Assembly (NCBI GenBank): GCA_030268105.1
Contig: BSDZ01000094.1
Location: 5,304,501-5,368,500, forward strand
Source: Volvox africanus
Lineage: Eukaryota > Chlorophyta > Chlorophyceae > Chlamydomonadales > Volvocaceae
Direction: 5' to 3'
Length of the DNA: 64,000 nucleotides
The stretch's first letter is position 1. Each line of letters begins with the position of its first letter. Shown in pieces: positions 51,601 through 63,500 of the stretch. The notes beneath the pieces were generated by a model. The model was not told the DNA's origin and made no database searches. It worked only from the letters and a program-made list of their open reading frames with translations. The translations under genes were made by a program, and so were the position numbers.

Positions 51601-52514
51601 GCAAACATCAAAAGTGGACACGCGTTAAGTCGTGACGTTGCGACCAACCGTTACCTGTAACTGCTTGTTCGTTATATTTTTGTACTTTTCCTGCCCTCTA
51701 ACTTGGAGGACTGAAGTACCAATCACATAACGACTTTATTAAAAGTCTACGACTACCTGAATGGACTTGGTACTTAAAGCTACAAACTGCCGCCCCGAAA
51801 CCAGGTAGTTGGTTATCTGGTTCGTTATCTGGTTCGTTGGTGATCAAACATCACTTGCGGAAGGAACTAAAGCATCCCTCTTAGACACAGCCCCCTCCCG
51901 TCATCGAAACCCGGCACTGATTGGCGCTCGGATGACCCCCTCCCAATGCCGGTTTCATTCGCCTGCACATGTCGTACATTCTTCAGAAACCCGGGTTGGG
52001 GGTTTCACGCGCTGCATTTAACAACCGGCCCTTCTAATTGGCTCACTGGTTTCATTATCGCCACCACCGCTACTGCCGATGTCGCCGCTGCCTGTCAATG
52101 CGTCCTTCGTTAAAGCCTCGATACCGCCGCCGCCCAATCCGCTGCGGCCCGCTACTGCCGCCGCCGACACCGCCGCATCCTCATTTGACGAGGCCTGTAG
52201 TGACCGTTCGCCGGCGGTTGACGGTTAATAACCAGATTTGGTTTATACCCGATGATGAGAGGATTCAAAGATAAGTTTGAACGATGGTTCGCGAAGTGCA
52301 AAATATTAACATTAAGATGTCAGGGTTCCAACCGACAACTGACCTTGAAGGTAACGGTGCGAATGGGCGGGCGCATTGGCAATTTCGCACCGCCGCCTAG
52401 CCAGGACGAAGCTGCTGCCATACGCAGGCGGCGTGTACGAGTAGCGGCGGCGCCAGGACCGCCACGCCGTACGGTTGCGCCGCCAGGGAGGCCTGGCTGC
52501 ATCAGTGGTGCCAT
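39292..52514 (-). CDS. SAGA: SAGA1/SAGA2-like pyrenoid protein: CBM20 + long coiled coil + Rubisco-binding motif
   Basis: In Chlamydomonas, SAGA proteins sit at the pyrenoid where Rubisco matrix meets starch, and SAGA1 loss disturbs starch plates and pyrenoid number. I model 26 phase-consistent exons and 1,583 aa (SAGA1 is of similar length): 52514-52344, 52194-52047, 51570-51263, 51034-50678, 50535-50134, 49853-49725, 49503-49378, 49056-48874, 48534-48352, 48006-47902, 47524-47279, 47015-46878, 46067-45930, 45730-45605, 45380-45256, 45144-45069, 44807-44644, 44502-44403, 44198-44115, 43744-43484, 42554-42411, 42192-42100, 41494-41375, 40788-40535, 40227-40116, 39750-39292. Residues 1-35 are a chloroplast transit peptide (RTRRLRMAAASSW). 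Residues 143-237 form a CBM20 with LVGSCRELGEWDP and VEWEKGGNR, the two starch-contact Trp regions. Residues 330-1430 are coiled coil. The Ser/Gly-rich tail has SDWRQRL at 1550-1555, a perfect [DN]W[RK]xx[LIVA] motif, and ends in DWRSS. Exons 12 and 13 are duplicates. Exons 16 and 22 use GC donors. SAGA1 versus SAGA2 orthology is open. Confidence 0.88.
39379..39396 (-). other. Rubisco-binding motif in the SAGA tail
   Basis: The codons encode D-W-R-Q-R-L, which fits the published Rubisco-binding consensus [D/N]W[R/K]XX[L/I/V/A] at every position. It lies in a disordered Ser/Gly/Pro-rich tail, as in other Rubisco-binding pyrenoid proteins. Confidence 0.85.
41080..41215. repeat. (CA)n/(TA)n microsatellite cluster in a SAGA intron
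   Basis: Alternating ACACAT/ACATAC and TATATA runs lie between SAGA exons 23 and 24. Similar short (GT)n tracts occur in other SAGA introns at about 42905-42924, 43418-43432, 44245-44270, 48583-48620 and 49155-49178. Confidence 0.85.
45930..46067 (-). repeat. Duplicated SAGA exon, downstream copy (exon 13)
   Basis: This is a 46-codon phase 0/0 exon identical to exon 12 except for its first residues (DATAKYEEL). The two introns flanking the pair do not look alike, so the identity ends near the exon borders. Confidence 0.9.
46384..46593. repeat. (CTCCC)n pentanucleotide array
   Basis: About 42 units with one shortened unit near 46415. It lies in the intron between the duplicated SAGA exons 12 and 13. 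The strand asymmetry is extreme (all C/T on plus). Confidence 0.95.
46650..46870. repeat. Possible third, diverged copy of the intron repeat
   Basis: CGCCGCCAGCAG, GCGGCCTTGGCGGCAACCTAGTT and a GGTTxxxCxxGCTTxxxCAGCG-like stretch occur in the same order as at 32280-32500, but with many differences. It abuts the donor of SAGA exon 12. Confidence 0.4.
46878..47015 (-). repeat. Duplicated SAGA exon, upstream copy (exon 12)
   Basis: This 46-codon phase 0/0 exon encodes coiled coil (ARDQAATLATAQERQGELV onward). Its last 117 bases are identical to exon 13. Only the first 20 or so bases (TTASEFKQL) differ. Confidence 0.9.
47668..47693. repeat. 26-bp perfect palindrome
   Basis: TATCCATTGTATA followed by its exact complement, in AT-rich intron sequence between SAGA exons 10 and 11. 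Confidence 0.7.
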
Positions 52515-54552
52515 TCCCTCCCAACCGCTGCTGCTGCTGCTCCCACTACATAAGGCCCCCGATCGAAGAGGACATTGAATCGGCCGCACTGCGAGCGAGG
52601 TACGGAAGGGAGGGTTAGGGATGCCAAGGCGCAGGATCGAGATTCGGGATTGATGTGCGTCGTACACGCTCGTTGGCCCGCTTTTCTTGCCACGGACGCA
52701 AGATTCAAATGTGCTCAACACTCAAGCACGTGGCATCCAGTATCCACTCAAGTAAGCTAATTAAATAGGCTTCAACAGGATCAAATATGCGCATATGGCA
52801 GCGCGTCCGTGGAAGCGAACAGAGGGGCAAATGCGTGTCATGGATGGCATCGAGAGACCTCGTGAGGTCCACATGGGGGAGTTCCACACCTGGGCACGGG
52901 GTTGGTGGCAACACATTTGTACACGGATAGAGTGTTTTACGCATCTGAATAAGTAATTGTGTTCAAACTTGTTGGGCGCTTGTCGGCAAGCGTCTCATCC
53001 GCGCAGTACCAACGTCCTCACCGAACATCAGCACGCCGGCCTGCAGCAACGCCGGCCGAGCTGGCAAGACGATGCCACCAGTTGACTGGAAGCGCCCGAG
53101 CGCGATATGGCCTCTTGTTTGGGACCTGCGCGGGAGTTTGAGCACAGCAAGCACAAAGTGGTGCAGCGCAAAAGTATAGAAGAAATCCTGAGATTGAGGA
53201 ACAATATTATATTACATCCGCAAGACTGATTTTGACAGTCTTCAATGAAGGAGAGTGCAAGCGCTTGCCAGCCTTAAACGCAATTTACAATCCTTGACCC
53301 TACCCACACACCTTCTCAATTGCGCGTTCGCCATCAAAGTATTATGGAATAATGGATTTTCCTTTGAATTTAACAAAAATTCGTGAACAGCACGATTCAG
53401 AGTGGATATATACTGATGCCCACAGCCGCCCCAGACGTGTCGCCGCTGTCGGTCTAGCCACTCAGGGAAAGAAATTATTCTCTCAAAATGTATACAAGTA
53501 GCACATACATGGTCATCCGTCGCTAACTTGCTGCATCTACGTCCCAACGCCTAAGTTTTGAGCTAACGTGTCAGGACGCGAGGAGCGTGGATTTCAGCAT
53601 CACACGCCATCGCGGTATCACATGAGCATTCTGAACATTGATCGTTTACTTGACCATACGCCAAAGCTTGCTTGTTTCTCGTCTGCAAGTTGCTCGTCCA
53701 CGGCATTGAAAGAAACAGGATTGGATGACTACACAAGACCACAACAACGAGCCAATCCACATAACCACGAACATTCGCTCATTTATTTCATATTACGGCT
53801 AGTATTTGCAGCATTTGGCCGTCGTTGTTAGGTAGAAGTCATATCAATTCCTGCGAAACCTGCCCGCAAAAACACTCAGGATGCTAGGTATCATTTACAA
53901 AAAGCTATGAAAGACACTTGCTTGCGTAGCGGCCTGCCAGGGTTGCGTCGCGCGCCAAGCAGCATCGCGCCGCCTGGCTCGTCGCGTTCTCATGAGACAT
54001 GGAACTCCCCAAAGCCGTCGACCGGAGCTCAACAACCCAGGGTAGCGGACGTAAGCGTTCGTGCTGGCGGAATGGTACGTTTCTTCGTCGGAAGTTGCAG
54101 AGCCGGAAGGCCATTTTTCCGATCCCCTGCACCACTGACACAGCTACCCACCATCGAGTTGCCGTTGCAAATCTTAAACACTGCATTGCTCCCCCATTAA
54201 ACTTGTAAGGTGGTTACCCTTAGCTTAAGACTCCTCCAACACCCTTTCCAAGATGCGGCGTGAGGATTACTCACTCCCCGATAGTTGCCATATTAGCGAC
54301 GCCTACAGCGAAGAACAATTTGCATTGTGACGGCTGCTTTATAATCTCTAGCTTTAGCAGGCTACTGCCGAGCGGGTACTGCCGTACATCCGTGGGGGGT
54401 TGCCCTGCGCAGCGTCGCTGTTGTCCTCAGGCCAGGTTGCCTAACTAAGCGCTTGTGCTCGTCTTGATTTTGCCTCTCAGTCCGCTCCCTCACCACCGTC
54501 CGTCTCACATCTTATTATCCAAACTCCCTCGCATGTGCAGGACGCCCGACCC
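52515..54552. promoter_or_regulatory. Head-to-head intergenic region of SAGA and SecA genes
   Basis: The two ATGs (52514 minus, 54553 plus) diverge over 2.04 kb, in which I find no supported gene. Promoters and 5' UTRs of both plastid-protein genes must lie here. An upstream non-coding or short first exon of the SecA gene is possible: an acceptor-like TGTGCAG sits at about 54533-54540. Confidence 0.45.
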
Positions 54553-57500
54553 ATGGTGCTGGCGCCACCACCCTCGCAGCGCCCGCCGCCGCTGCGGTTG
54601 CTACAGCAACAGCTTCCCCAGCACAACCCCCATCACCTCTTACAATCCCTACCACATTCTATACCAGCCGGAGCCCAAGCAGTGCCTTACTCGTTCACGT
54701 GCCGTGGCGGCAGTGTCGTATTTCTCGGGCCGCTGCATCACCCGCTGGCGCGACCCACAACGCGCCGGGTGGCTGTAGGAGCCTTGTCGGAAGCTGCCGC
54801 CGCCACCGGCGTCAGCAGTGGTGAATTACAGCAGCAGCAACAACAACAACCGCCAAAGCCGGAGTACAATCTCCCAGCGCATTGGCAGGAACAGATGGCT
54901 CGGGCGCCGCTGGGGAGGAAGCGTGTATTGCAGAGGTACGTGTGTGGTGTTTGGTTTCAGAGAGATGGGGGAGGGGGACGGCGTGAGGGCAATATGGTGC
55001 TGTGCTGTGCTGATGGATCCAGCCATTCAAATTTAAACTTTGAGGTTGTTAGCTCGGAGGGAAAGGGGAGGGGAAGGGAAGGTATTATTGAAGGCATCCT
55101 GGAGCCTGTTGGCCCAACGGCATTGTTAATGAAAGACAGTTGGGAGTTGGTGGTGGTGTCCAGTGGCCAGCAACCGGCTGGCGTGGAGGTGCATCTGCAG
55201 CGGCCCCGGGAGAGGGTAAAAGCTGTCAAAGGAGGGACTAGGGCAGGGGGGGTCGAGGAAGAGGCAGAGGGGAGGGAAGGGGAGGTGGAGAGTGCAGCGG
55301 TTGGGTGGCACAAGAACCTGCACGGGCTGCATGGAGCAGGTTGGAGAGCGGGATGGGGAGGGAAGTTGGTTCTGGAGCAGCTAGGCAACTCATTTCGGGT
55401 CATGGAGGAACCGTCCAGGGGGGCCGGGGTGTGTGGAAGCAACGGAATAACCGCCTTGTGGAGGTTCTGTTTGTCACGGGGCGCGGCCTCTCTATTTCGA
55501 TTCCCGGTTCGCTCTATTTTTTTTATGGGATGAAGAGTGAATGAATGGATGGATGAGTGGACGCGGCGGAATGCCAAAGAAACACATCGATCAGGAAAGG
55601 TCCAAATTCACTCTTCAGGTATTTAATGCATAGTCCATGCGTGATGCAGTACCGTACCCTTGCCACTGCCGTACAGGTACTATGCTGATGTCATCGCTAT
55701 TAATAATTTGGAGCCGGAGATGCGGGCGCTTAGCAATGCACAGCTGAGGGCAAAAACGGGTGAGGGTGGTATGTACGAATATTAGATCTAATAAAGTCGA
55801 TGGGCCTTATGGGCCCTGTCGGTTTTTGTATCTGTTTTGCCTGCAGATGGGGTCTGGTCTGGTCTGGTCTGTTTGTTTTCAAACGTGCGCCTTCGCGGGA
55901 GTGTCTTCCCCCCCGGCCCCTCCCCACACACACATACACACACGTTTAAGTGTGCACATGTGGGCCCCGCCCCGCCCCACACATATACTCGCCCTCCGCC
56001 CCTTCCCGGCCCCGCCCCCACCACACACATACACACACGTTCACTTACCCTCCAGGGGAGTTTAAGCGGCGGCTCGCGGGGGGTCAGTCCCTCCAGAGCC
56101 TCCGCGTGGAGGCCTTCGCTGTCGTACGGGAGGCTTCTCGTCGGGTGCTTGGGATGAGGCACTACGACTGCCAACTGGTAGGAGGCCCGGGGGCCTGTGG
56201 GGGAGGGGTGGGGGCGGGGAGGAAGCGCAGGGCCGGGGAGGAGGGCCTGAGGGAGGGAGTCATATGGCCAGATCAGGAGGGGTCAGAGGAAGACCGAGTG
56301 GCAGTTTGGGATTTCTTGTTAATGTCGTAAGTTGCTGCCGTCGTGTCTTGTCGTGGTTTTTATGGTAATTAGATCGTATTAAATGACCTGGTGTGTGGCG
56401 TGTGCCATCCCTCTCCCTGCTCCTCCTCCCCCACTAACCCCCCTCCCCCCCCTCCCCGGGTGGCAGGTTGGCGGCATGGTCCTGGCTGAGGGCCGGGTAG
56501 CGGAGATGCAGACGGGGGAGGGAAAGACGCTGGTGGCCACCCTCCCAGGATACCTCGGCGCGCTGACGGGGAGGGGGGTGCACGTCGTGACGGTCAACGA
56601 CTACCTGGCGGCGAGAGATGCGGCATGGTGGGTTAGTGCGGACCAGAGAGGGCGGGAGGGAGTGGCGAGTGGCGAGGTGGGGATAGGGAAGGGGAAGGGG
56701 ATCTGGAGGGCACATGAAAAGGCCGTTTGTTGCATCAATTGATTGGTTATTATTTTACGTCGTAATGACTCATAGTGCCTTGTAAAGGGCCTTTGTGACA
56801 GTGTGCTTGTCGGGTGGTGGGGGTGGGGGTGGGATGGAGGTGGTGGAAGGAGCTCCGATTCGTCCATTTCTCAACCTGAACCCCCTCCCTCTTAAACATA
56901 CACACAAAGACACAAATTGATTTCTCCTCCGCGCCGCTGGATGCTTTCTTCATCAGGATGGGGAAGCTGTACCGCTTCCTGGGCCTTACCTGTGCTGCCG
57001 TACAGTCCACCAGCAGCGTCGTGGCTGCCCGCGCGGCCTTCTCTGCGGACGTGACCTACGTGACGGGTCAGGAGCTGGGCTTCTCCTTCCTTCGCGATAA
57101 CACGGCGCTCAGCCCGCAGGATCTGGTGAGCCATCCCAAGGGCGGGGGCCAGAGGGGTGGCGTTTACGAGGTTATAGAATAATGATAATCATATATATAT
57201 ACATATATATAATAAATATTGATTATCATTATTCTATAATCTATATATATAGTATGAATATAGTAATGATAATAATATAATTCGTTTTTTACCTACCACT
57301 GCTGCTACTGCTACTGCCATAACTGCCCTTTTACTTTAAACCCGACAAATTGCTATTTGTCATTGCTGCTCTTGCTGCTGCTATTGCCACCCCTGCCCCC
57401 AACAGACACTCCGCGACGATCGTTTTCACTTCGCCATCGTGGACGAGGTGGACTCCATTCTCATCGACGAGAGCCGTAACCCCATGATCATTTCGGGGAA

Positions 57501-60500
57501 GGGATCCAGCGACACACGTGTCGTACAGCTGGTGGACAAGGTGTGTGTGGGCGGGGAGGGGAAGGGGGGAAGGGAATGGAGTGGTCTACTGTGTTTCACA
57601 GTTTAAAAAGGTTCACACTGTTAGGTTATTGTAACGGGCGGTTGTCGTACTTGCCGTATCCCGTACGCAGGCTGTACGGCGGCTCTGGAGCCAGGTTCAG
57701 TCGGACATTGCCGCGGAGGTTGCGGCCCACGGGCCCCCGGGTTCGTTGTCAGACGCGGACTTGCAGCGGCTTGAGAAGGGGTTGAAGTCCAGGTGGGGAC
57801 CCCGCCCGGGGCCGAGGTGTGATGATGCTGAGACTGATCCGGGGGGGTGAGGGTGGTCATTTTAATTAAGGGTTGCTGATCTTTATGTATGGGTGTTGGG
57901 TAGTTTTATTGTTTATAAAATTCCAGGGGAATTATGGTTACTTAGCAGAGTTGGCTGGGGTTAGTTAGGAAGTCGGTTGGGGTTAGTAGGTTTCAGAGGA
58001 TTAGGGACATTACGATCCTGGATTTATGAGGGGGAGGGGGTGCACATGAAAACGAGCGGGAGAGGTGGACAGAGTGAAGTGCGCGGGAGAGGTGGGTTAA
58101 TTGTGTGTCGGTGTCGGGGGGGGGGGCGGAGAGGGTATGTGAATTTGAAGAGCTCCCCGGGGATTGGGGGATCATATCGGGTCAGGAGGGATGGAGGTGT
58201 CAGTGTGTTTTTACACCCTTTCACCCCACCCCACCCCCGATTTACTCGTCTCGTCTCCCCCCCCTTACACACACACCAACACACACTGCCTCCTCCACAT
58301 CGAATGTCTTCATCATGGCTCTACTTGTAGAGTGACATTCGTAACCGCCACATACACATTGCCGTACAATCCCTGCGGAAGGAGATTTGAGCATCTGGTG
58401 ACCCGCGGCCATATGGCTATTTGGAATGTACGGCTGCAGGTACTACACTGTGGACGAGAAGAGCCGCACACTGTCGTATACCTCGACTGGCACGCATCTC
58501 ATCTTTTTGTACTTGCGTAAGTGTCGTTTTTGACAGCACACGACCCATGGGTCAGCTAACCCAATGAAACGTTTCCCGTCCTCCGATCGTCCCATGGCTG
58601 TCGCGGATCACATAATTACACACACACACACACATATACACATATACAGACATATACAGACAGACAGACAGGCACTCACAGACGCACAGACGCTCATACT
58701 CACACACATATACATAGACATACACAAACATGTGTATGTGGCATTCATGTACGGCCGCCATATCGTCATCACCTCCTCCTCCCTGTTCCCATAGGCATTT
58801 CCCCTTTCGTTATTTTCGTTATTTGGTTGTTTGACCACCAACCCCCCCCCCCCGACTTCATGTTCTTGTCCTTGCTTTCCCTGTGAGATGTGATGTAAGA
58901 GCCGTGTGCCGTGTCGGGTGAATCCGGATCCACCGTGATTATGATGGAACCACTGGATCTAAGTCTTGCATGGGGGGAGGGAGCTAAGCTGTGGGAGTGC
59001 TCCCGCCCTCCCGTCCCTCGGCAATAGCACCACCACCACCACCACCACCACCACCCCACTTCCACGCAGCCTCACCCCCACGCCCCCTCGTGCGCCCCTT
59101 GCAGTGGACGAGGGCGCGCAGTTCGCGGACTCCTATCCAGGAGTGCACAGCTTGTGGGAGGAGGACGTGCCGTGGGGCCGCCTGGCGGTTACGGCGCTGA
59201 CGGTGAGGAATTGGGGCTAGGGAGTGGGGAGGGGGAAGGGGGGGAGGGGGGAGGCGTGGGTGTGTGCAGCAGTACCATTATCATTGTAACACATAATCAG
59301 AGGCTCCATAACGGTGTAGTTAATGGTGATGATGAAAGAGAGAGGCAAAGTGAACCTGACCTAAGAGGGGGGGGAGGGGATACCTCACACGGGAAGAGAA
59401 ACCCACCGTTTATTTAACTTAGGCGAAAGAGGGGGTGCACTCGACAGCTAAGGGCTCTTACCCCGTTGGCCGCCAGGGAAGAGAAGAGAGGTATAGAAAG
59501 AGAGGGGAGAGGCAGAAAGTATCCTCATTACATGATGTTGTAATGTCAACTTTTATGTTTATATATTATTACAGTACAGCATAGCGCAACGCAACACGAG
59601 GCATGAGTGCTTCGCATATATAGGGTTTTAGGGCCTATGTGCTATATTTAACATTACGAGCGTCTGCATGTCGTACGCAGGCGTACGAATTGTACATCAA
59701 CGGCAAGGACTACATCGTACGGGACGGCGAGGCGGTCATTGTGGATCCCTCCACGGGACGGATCCGGCCGCAGACCCGCTGGCAGGGGGGCATCCACCAG
59801 GTGTGTATGGCTGTGTGTGAAAGGGGGGTAGGAGGGGAATGACAATAGGGTACCATAAGAGCGGAGGGGTTTCGCAACGCAAAACCGGTTTTCCAACAGA
59901 GCGATCGTGAAATTTATTATATTTTTTGGTCATTTCGTGTTAATAGAATGGAATATGAAATTCATCTTTTAATGTTCTTCCTCTGGTGGCTCCTGTGCCC
60001 CCGTGTTCGTTGGTTATCCTAACCGCCAACCACCATAACCACCCCGTCGTGTCCCGCCGCCCCCTTTCCTAACGCAGGCAGTTGAGGCGAAGGAGGGCCT
60101 CAGAGTGCAGGCGGAGAACCTGGTCACTGCCACCATCACCTTCCAGCTCTTTTTCAGGCAGTACGAATGGTTGTCCGGCATGACGGTAAGTACGGCAACC
60201 GTACGGACCTTTTACGTGTTTAAGTTTGTTTCCCCAATCTCCCCGGCATTGTGCATCCGTGGCAAAAACCACTATGCCCATCTTTCCCTTTACCAGGGTA
60301 CGGCCCAGCCGGCAGCTGCTGAGCTATTCGAGCTGTACGGCATTAAGGTCGTACCCGTGCCCACCAACCGACCGTCACGCCGTGTGGACCACCCGCCTCG
60401 GCTGTTTTACGACAAGGCGGTTAAGATGCACTGTTTGGCGGCGGAGGTGATGCAGGCGGCGGAGGCGCAGAGGTGCGGCAGGGAGGGTGTGTGTTTGTGT

Positions 60501-63500
60501 GTATGTGTATGTGTCTGTAACCCAAGAGCTTGTGGTATGTGTGTATGCCTGCTGTGTGTATGTCTGTTTTATCTCGGAGAAGGCGAGGGGCCGGGGGCGG
60601 GGAAAGTAGGAAGGGCGGTTCTGAGGTTACGGGCCGTTGTGCTGGAATGCAGTACACCTAACAGCGACTGGGAACAACCGCAATGAGGAGGAAAACGGAT
60701 CATTCCATAACTTGCAATATTGCCGTACTAACTGTATTTGCCGTACATTACCCATCGCGACTGATATATATATATATACCGTACACACTACCTCCGCAGG
60801 CCTGTGCTAATTGGCACCACTAGCGTCCAGGAGAGCGAGCTCGTACTCAACTACCTCATGCAAACGGTATACCCGGCAATAACCGCCGCTACAACACGTC
60901 GCGCTGCTGCCGCCGCGCGTTCAGCGAGTACGGCCGGCAGCTTTGCATCCGCGCTCTCTGCCGCCGTCGCCGCCGCTGGACCTAAGCCTCGAATTACGTT
61001 ACTGAACGCTAAGCCGGAGCTGGTGCGGTTGGAGGCGCAAGTCATTGCTCAAGTCAGTTGGCCGTTAACCGTAATTGACAGTTGGGGTGTCTTTGTACCT
61101 GCCGATTTGTGCCGTATGTAAAATCTCCTGGTACGGCAAACTTGCACATGCACAGACGTAAAGGCTTTAATTGCGTCATTTTAACGTTCATGGCTGTCAT
61201 AATTCTTACGGTTGTATAATTTGAACAACGTTTTTCAGAATTTATTTATAACATATTAAATATTAAATATATACCACGAATATATAATACTGATCTTTAT
61301 ATTTTATTGATGTTCCCCACAGGCAGGCCTGCCAGGAGCCGTTACCATCGCAACCAACATGGCGGGTCGCGGCACGGATATCATCTTGGGGGGCAACCCC
61401 GAGGGCCTTACGAAACTGGCGCTCATGCGGCTGGTGTACCGCCGTCTACTCAAACGTAAGGCCCTCGTGTCTCTAGTTTTATCGTATTTTTTCTTTCGAC
61501 TGAAAACCTCGATAGTTTACGATACCCCACGTCAGGGTAGAAAACGGGACATGATGAACCCCGTGGCAAGGGGGGGCCGCCACCAAAGCCCCGGGGGGAC
61601 ATCGCGTGTCTTTGTGCGTGTTTTTATGCCTGGAAGAGGAGGTTTTGATGTACTGTGCAACGCTACAAATTATGTAATGTACAGTTCATATTTTAATATC
61701 TTCCCGTACTTTCCTTATGCCTCTGTCGTGCTTTGGCGCCTCGTACGACGGTTGGACGAACGCAGAAGAGGAGCGGGAAACGCTGCCGATGCTGCCGCTT
61801 TCTCAGTTGGATCCGTACGACACCGATGACGTTGGAGCACTTTCGCGGCGAGTTTGTAAATTGCGTTCTCGTTTGCGCGCGGGTCTTATTATTGTTTATC
61901 TATTTAATTGCATAAATTAATACTCAACCCCCTACTATTAGAGCCCTTCTTCTGTGCTGTCAGCTCCGTTGGTACGGCTAAGAAATACAAAATGTACTAG
62001 GGTTTTATGTACCGTATGCCGTATCTTTACCCAACCCCCCAGCTCGCCCATCTCAGCCGCAACCTCTTTTAACCAGCTCAATGAAGAAATGGACGTCACG
62101 AGATCTACTTAGGGGTACTTGATTTTTTCCTCGAAAATGTACGACACAGGATATCGTACAGCACGCCGGAAGCACCCCACGCTGGACTTCCCCGGCCCCT
62201 CCACGAAGTTCTATCCACCGCCATTCTCATATCCTTTGCCGCAAAGCACCAGACGGAGGAGGGGGAGCCAGCTCTCTTCGCCTCTGGCGGCGGCGGCAGC
62301 GGCGGCGCGTCACTGAGTTTTGGGGGCAGCATGACGGGATCGTACGGCGGAAGTTTGGACGAGCTTGGCGGTAGCGGCGGCGCGGCGGTTGCGGCAACGG
62401 GTATCAGTTACGGCGAGACAGCGGAGTTGGTTGGCTGGGTGATGGACAGAGCTGAGGTGCTGCGACGGAAGGTGATGTGGTTTGGAGGAGGAGGAAGGTG
62501 ATGCCATTCCGGGTGGATAAGTGTAAAGAAATGAAAGGACGGTGACGATGGAGAGAATCGGAAAAGACATAAAATCTCAATTGAGAAGATGCGAGTACGA
62601 CATCGAAAGGTCCTCTAGGGCCGTACAAGAACGACAAAGACAATAAAGAAGGCCAACCGAAGTTCACTTCTCCTCCCATCGTGTGTTGGGGGATTTAATG
62701 ATCGGATCTTTTATACACATGTATATTGTGTATGTATGTATGTATGAAGGGGTGCGATTATTGTTGAAAGGGGAACCAGCTTTTACAGTAGTGATCGCTA
62801 ACCCTATGTGATCATTGCCGTACTGTTCGTTCGTACAGGTACGTGGTGCGCTTCGGCGTACATACCGTGACCACGCAGGCGGCTTGGAACGACTCAACTA
62901 CACGTTATGTGTCGCCCCCGTGATCGAATCTGTACTGGCGGAGCGGGAGCGGGAGTTGTACGACAAGCAGCTGGCGGCTCTTTCAGCCGCAGCGGCGGCG
63001 GCGGGTGTGGTGCGCGGCGCGCCGGCGGGCCCCGGCAGTAGTTTCACAGACGACGACGAGGCGACGGCGGCGGCGGCGGCAGTGGCGACGGCGGCGGCGG
63101 CGAGCGGGGGCGAGGATGACGGCGAGGAGCCGATGGCACAAGTACGTAAATCATTTTGACAATTTTCCCAGGAAACGTAAAATGGAGGCCTGGGGCGCTT
63201 TCTTGCGCAGTAGTCGTGGTGATCTGATGGCTCTGGATGTTCATCTCCTTCTGTCTGTCTGTTTGTGTAATTAACCACATGCCTATGTTTGTATTTTGTG
63301 CAGTACAAACCGGTTGTGGAAAAGTTGTAACTGTATGACATTCCATATTCTGTTGTTCTGGTTTGTTTGATCTCTTTTAAGTTTTACATTTTGTTCTTGT
63401 CTCTTAGCGTAACCTTTGCCGGCACCGTATTGTCGTACAGTGCTGTAGCGTACGGCCCTGCTCGGTCTTATCTGCTTCAGGGCCACCCTCACCCCTAAGT

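Noticed and set aside
54936..55533. Extension of the first SecA exon to 55533
   Set aside because: The ORF stays open, but a strong GTACGT donor at 54936 joins in phase to the family-matching [20 protein letters not shown] exon. The extra sequence is Gly/Arg low complexity.
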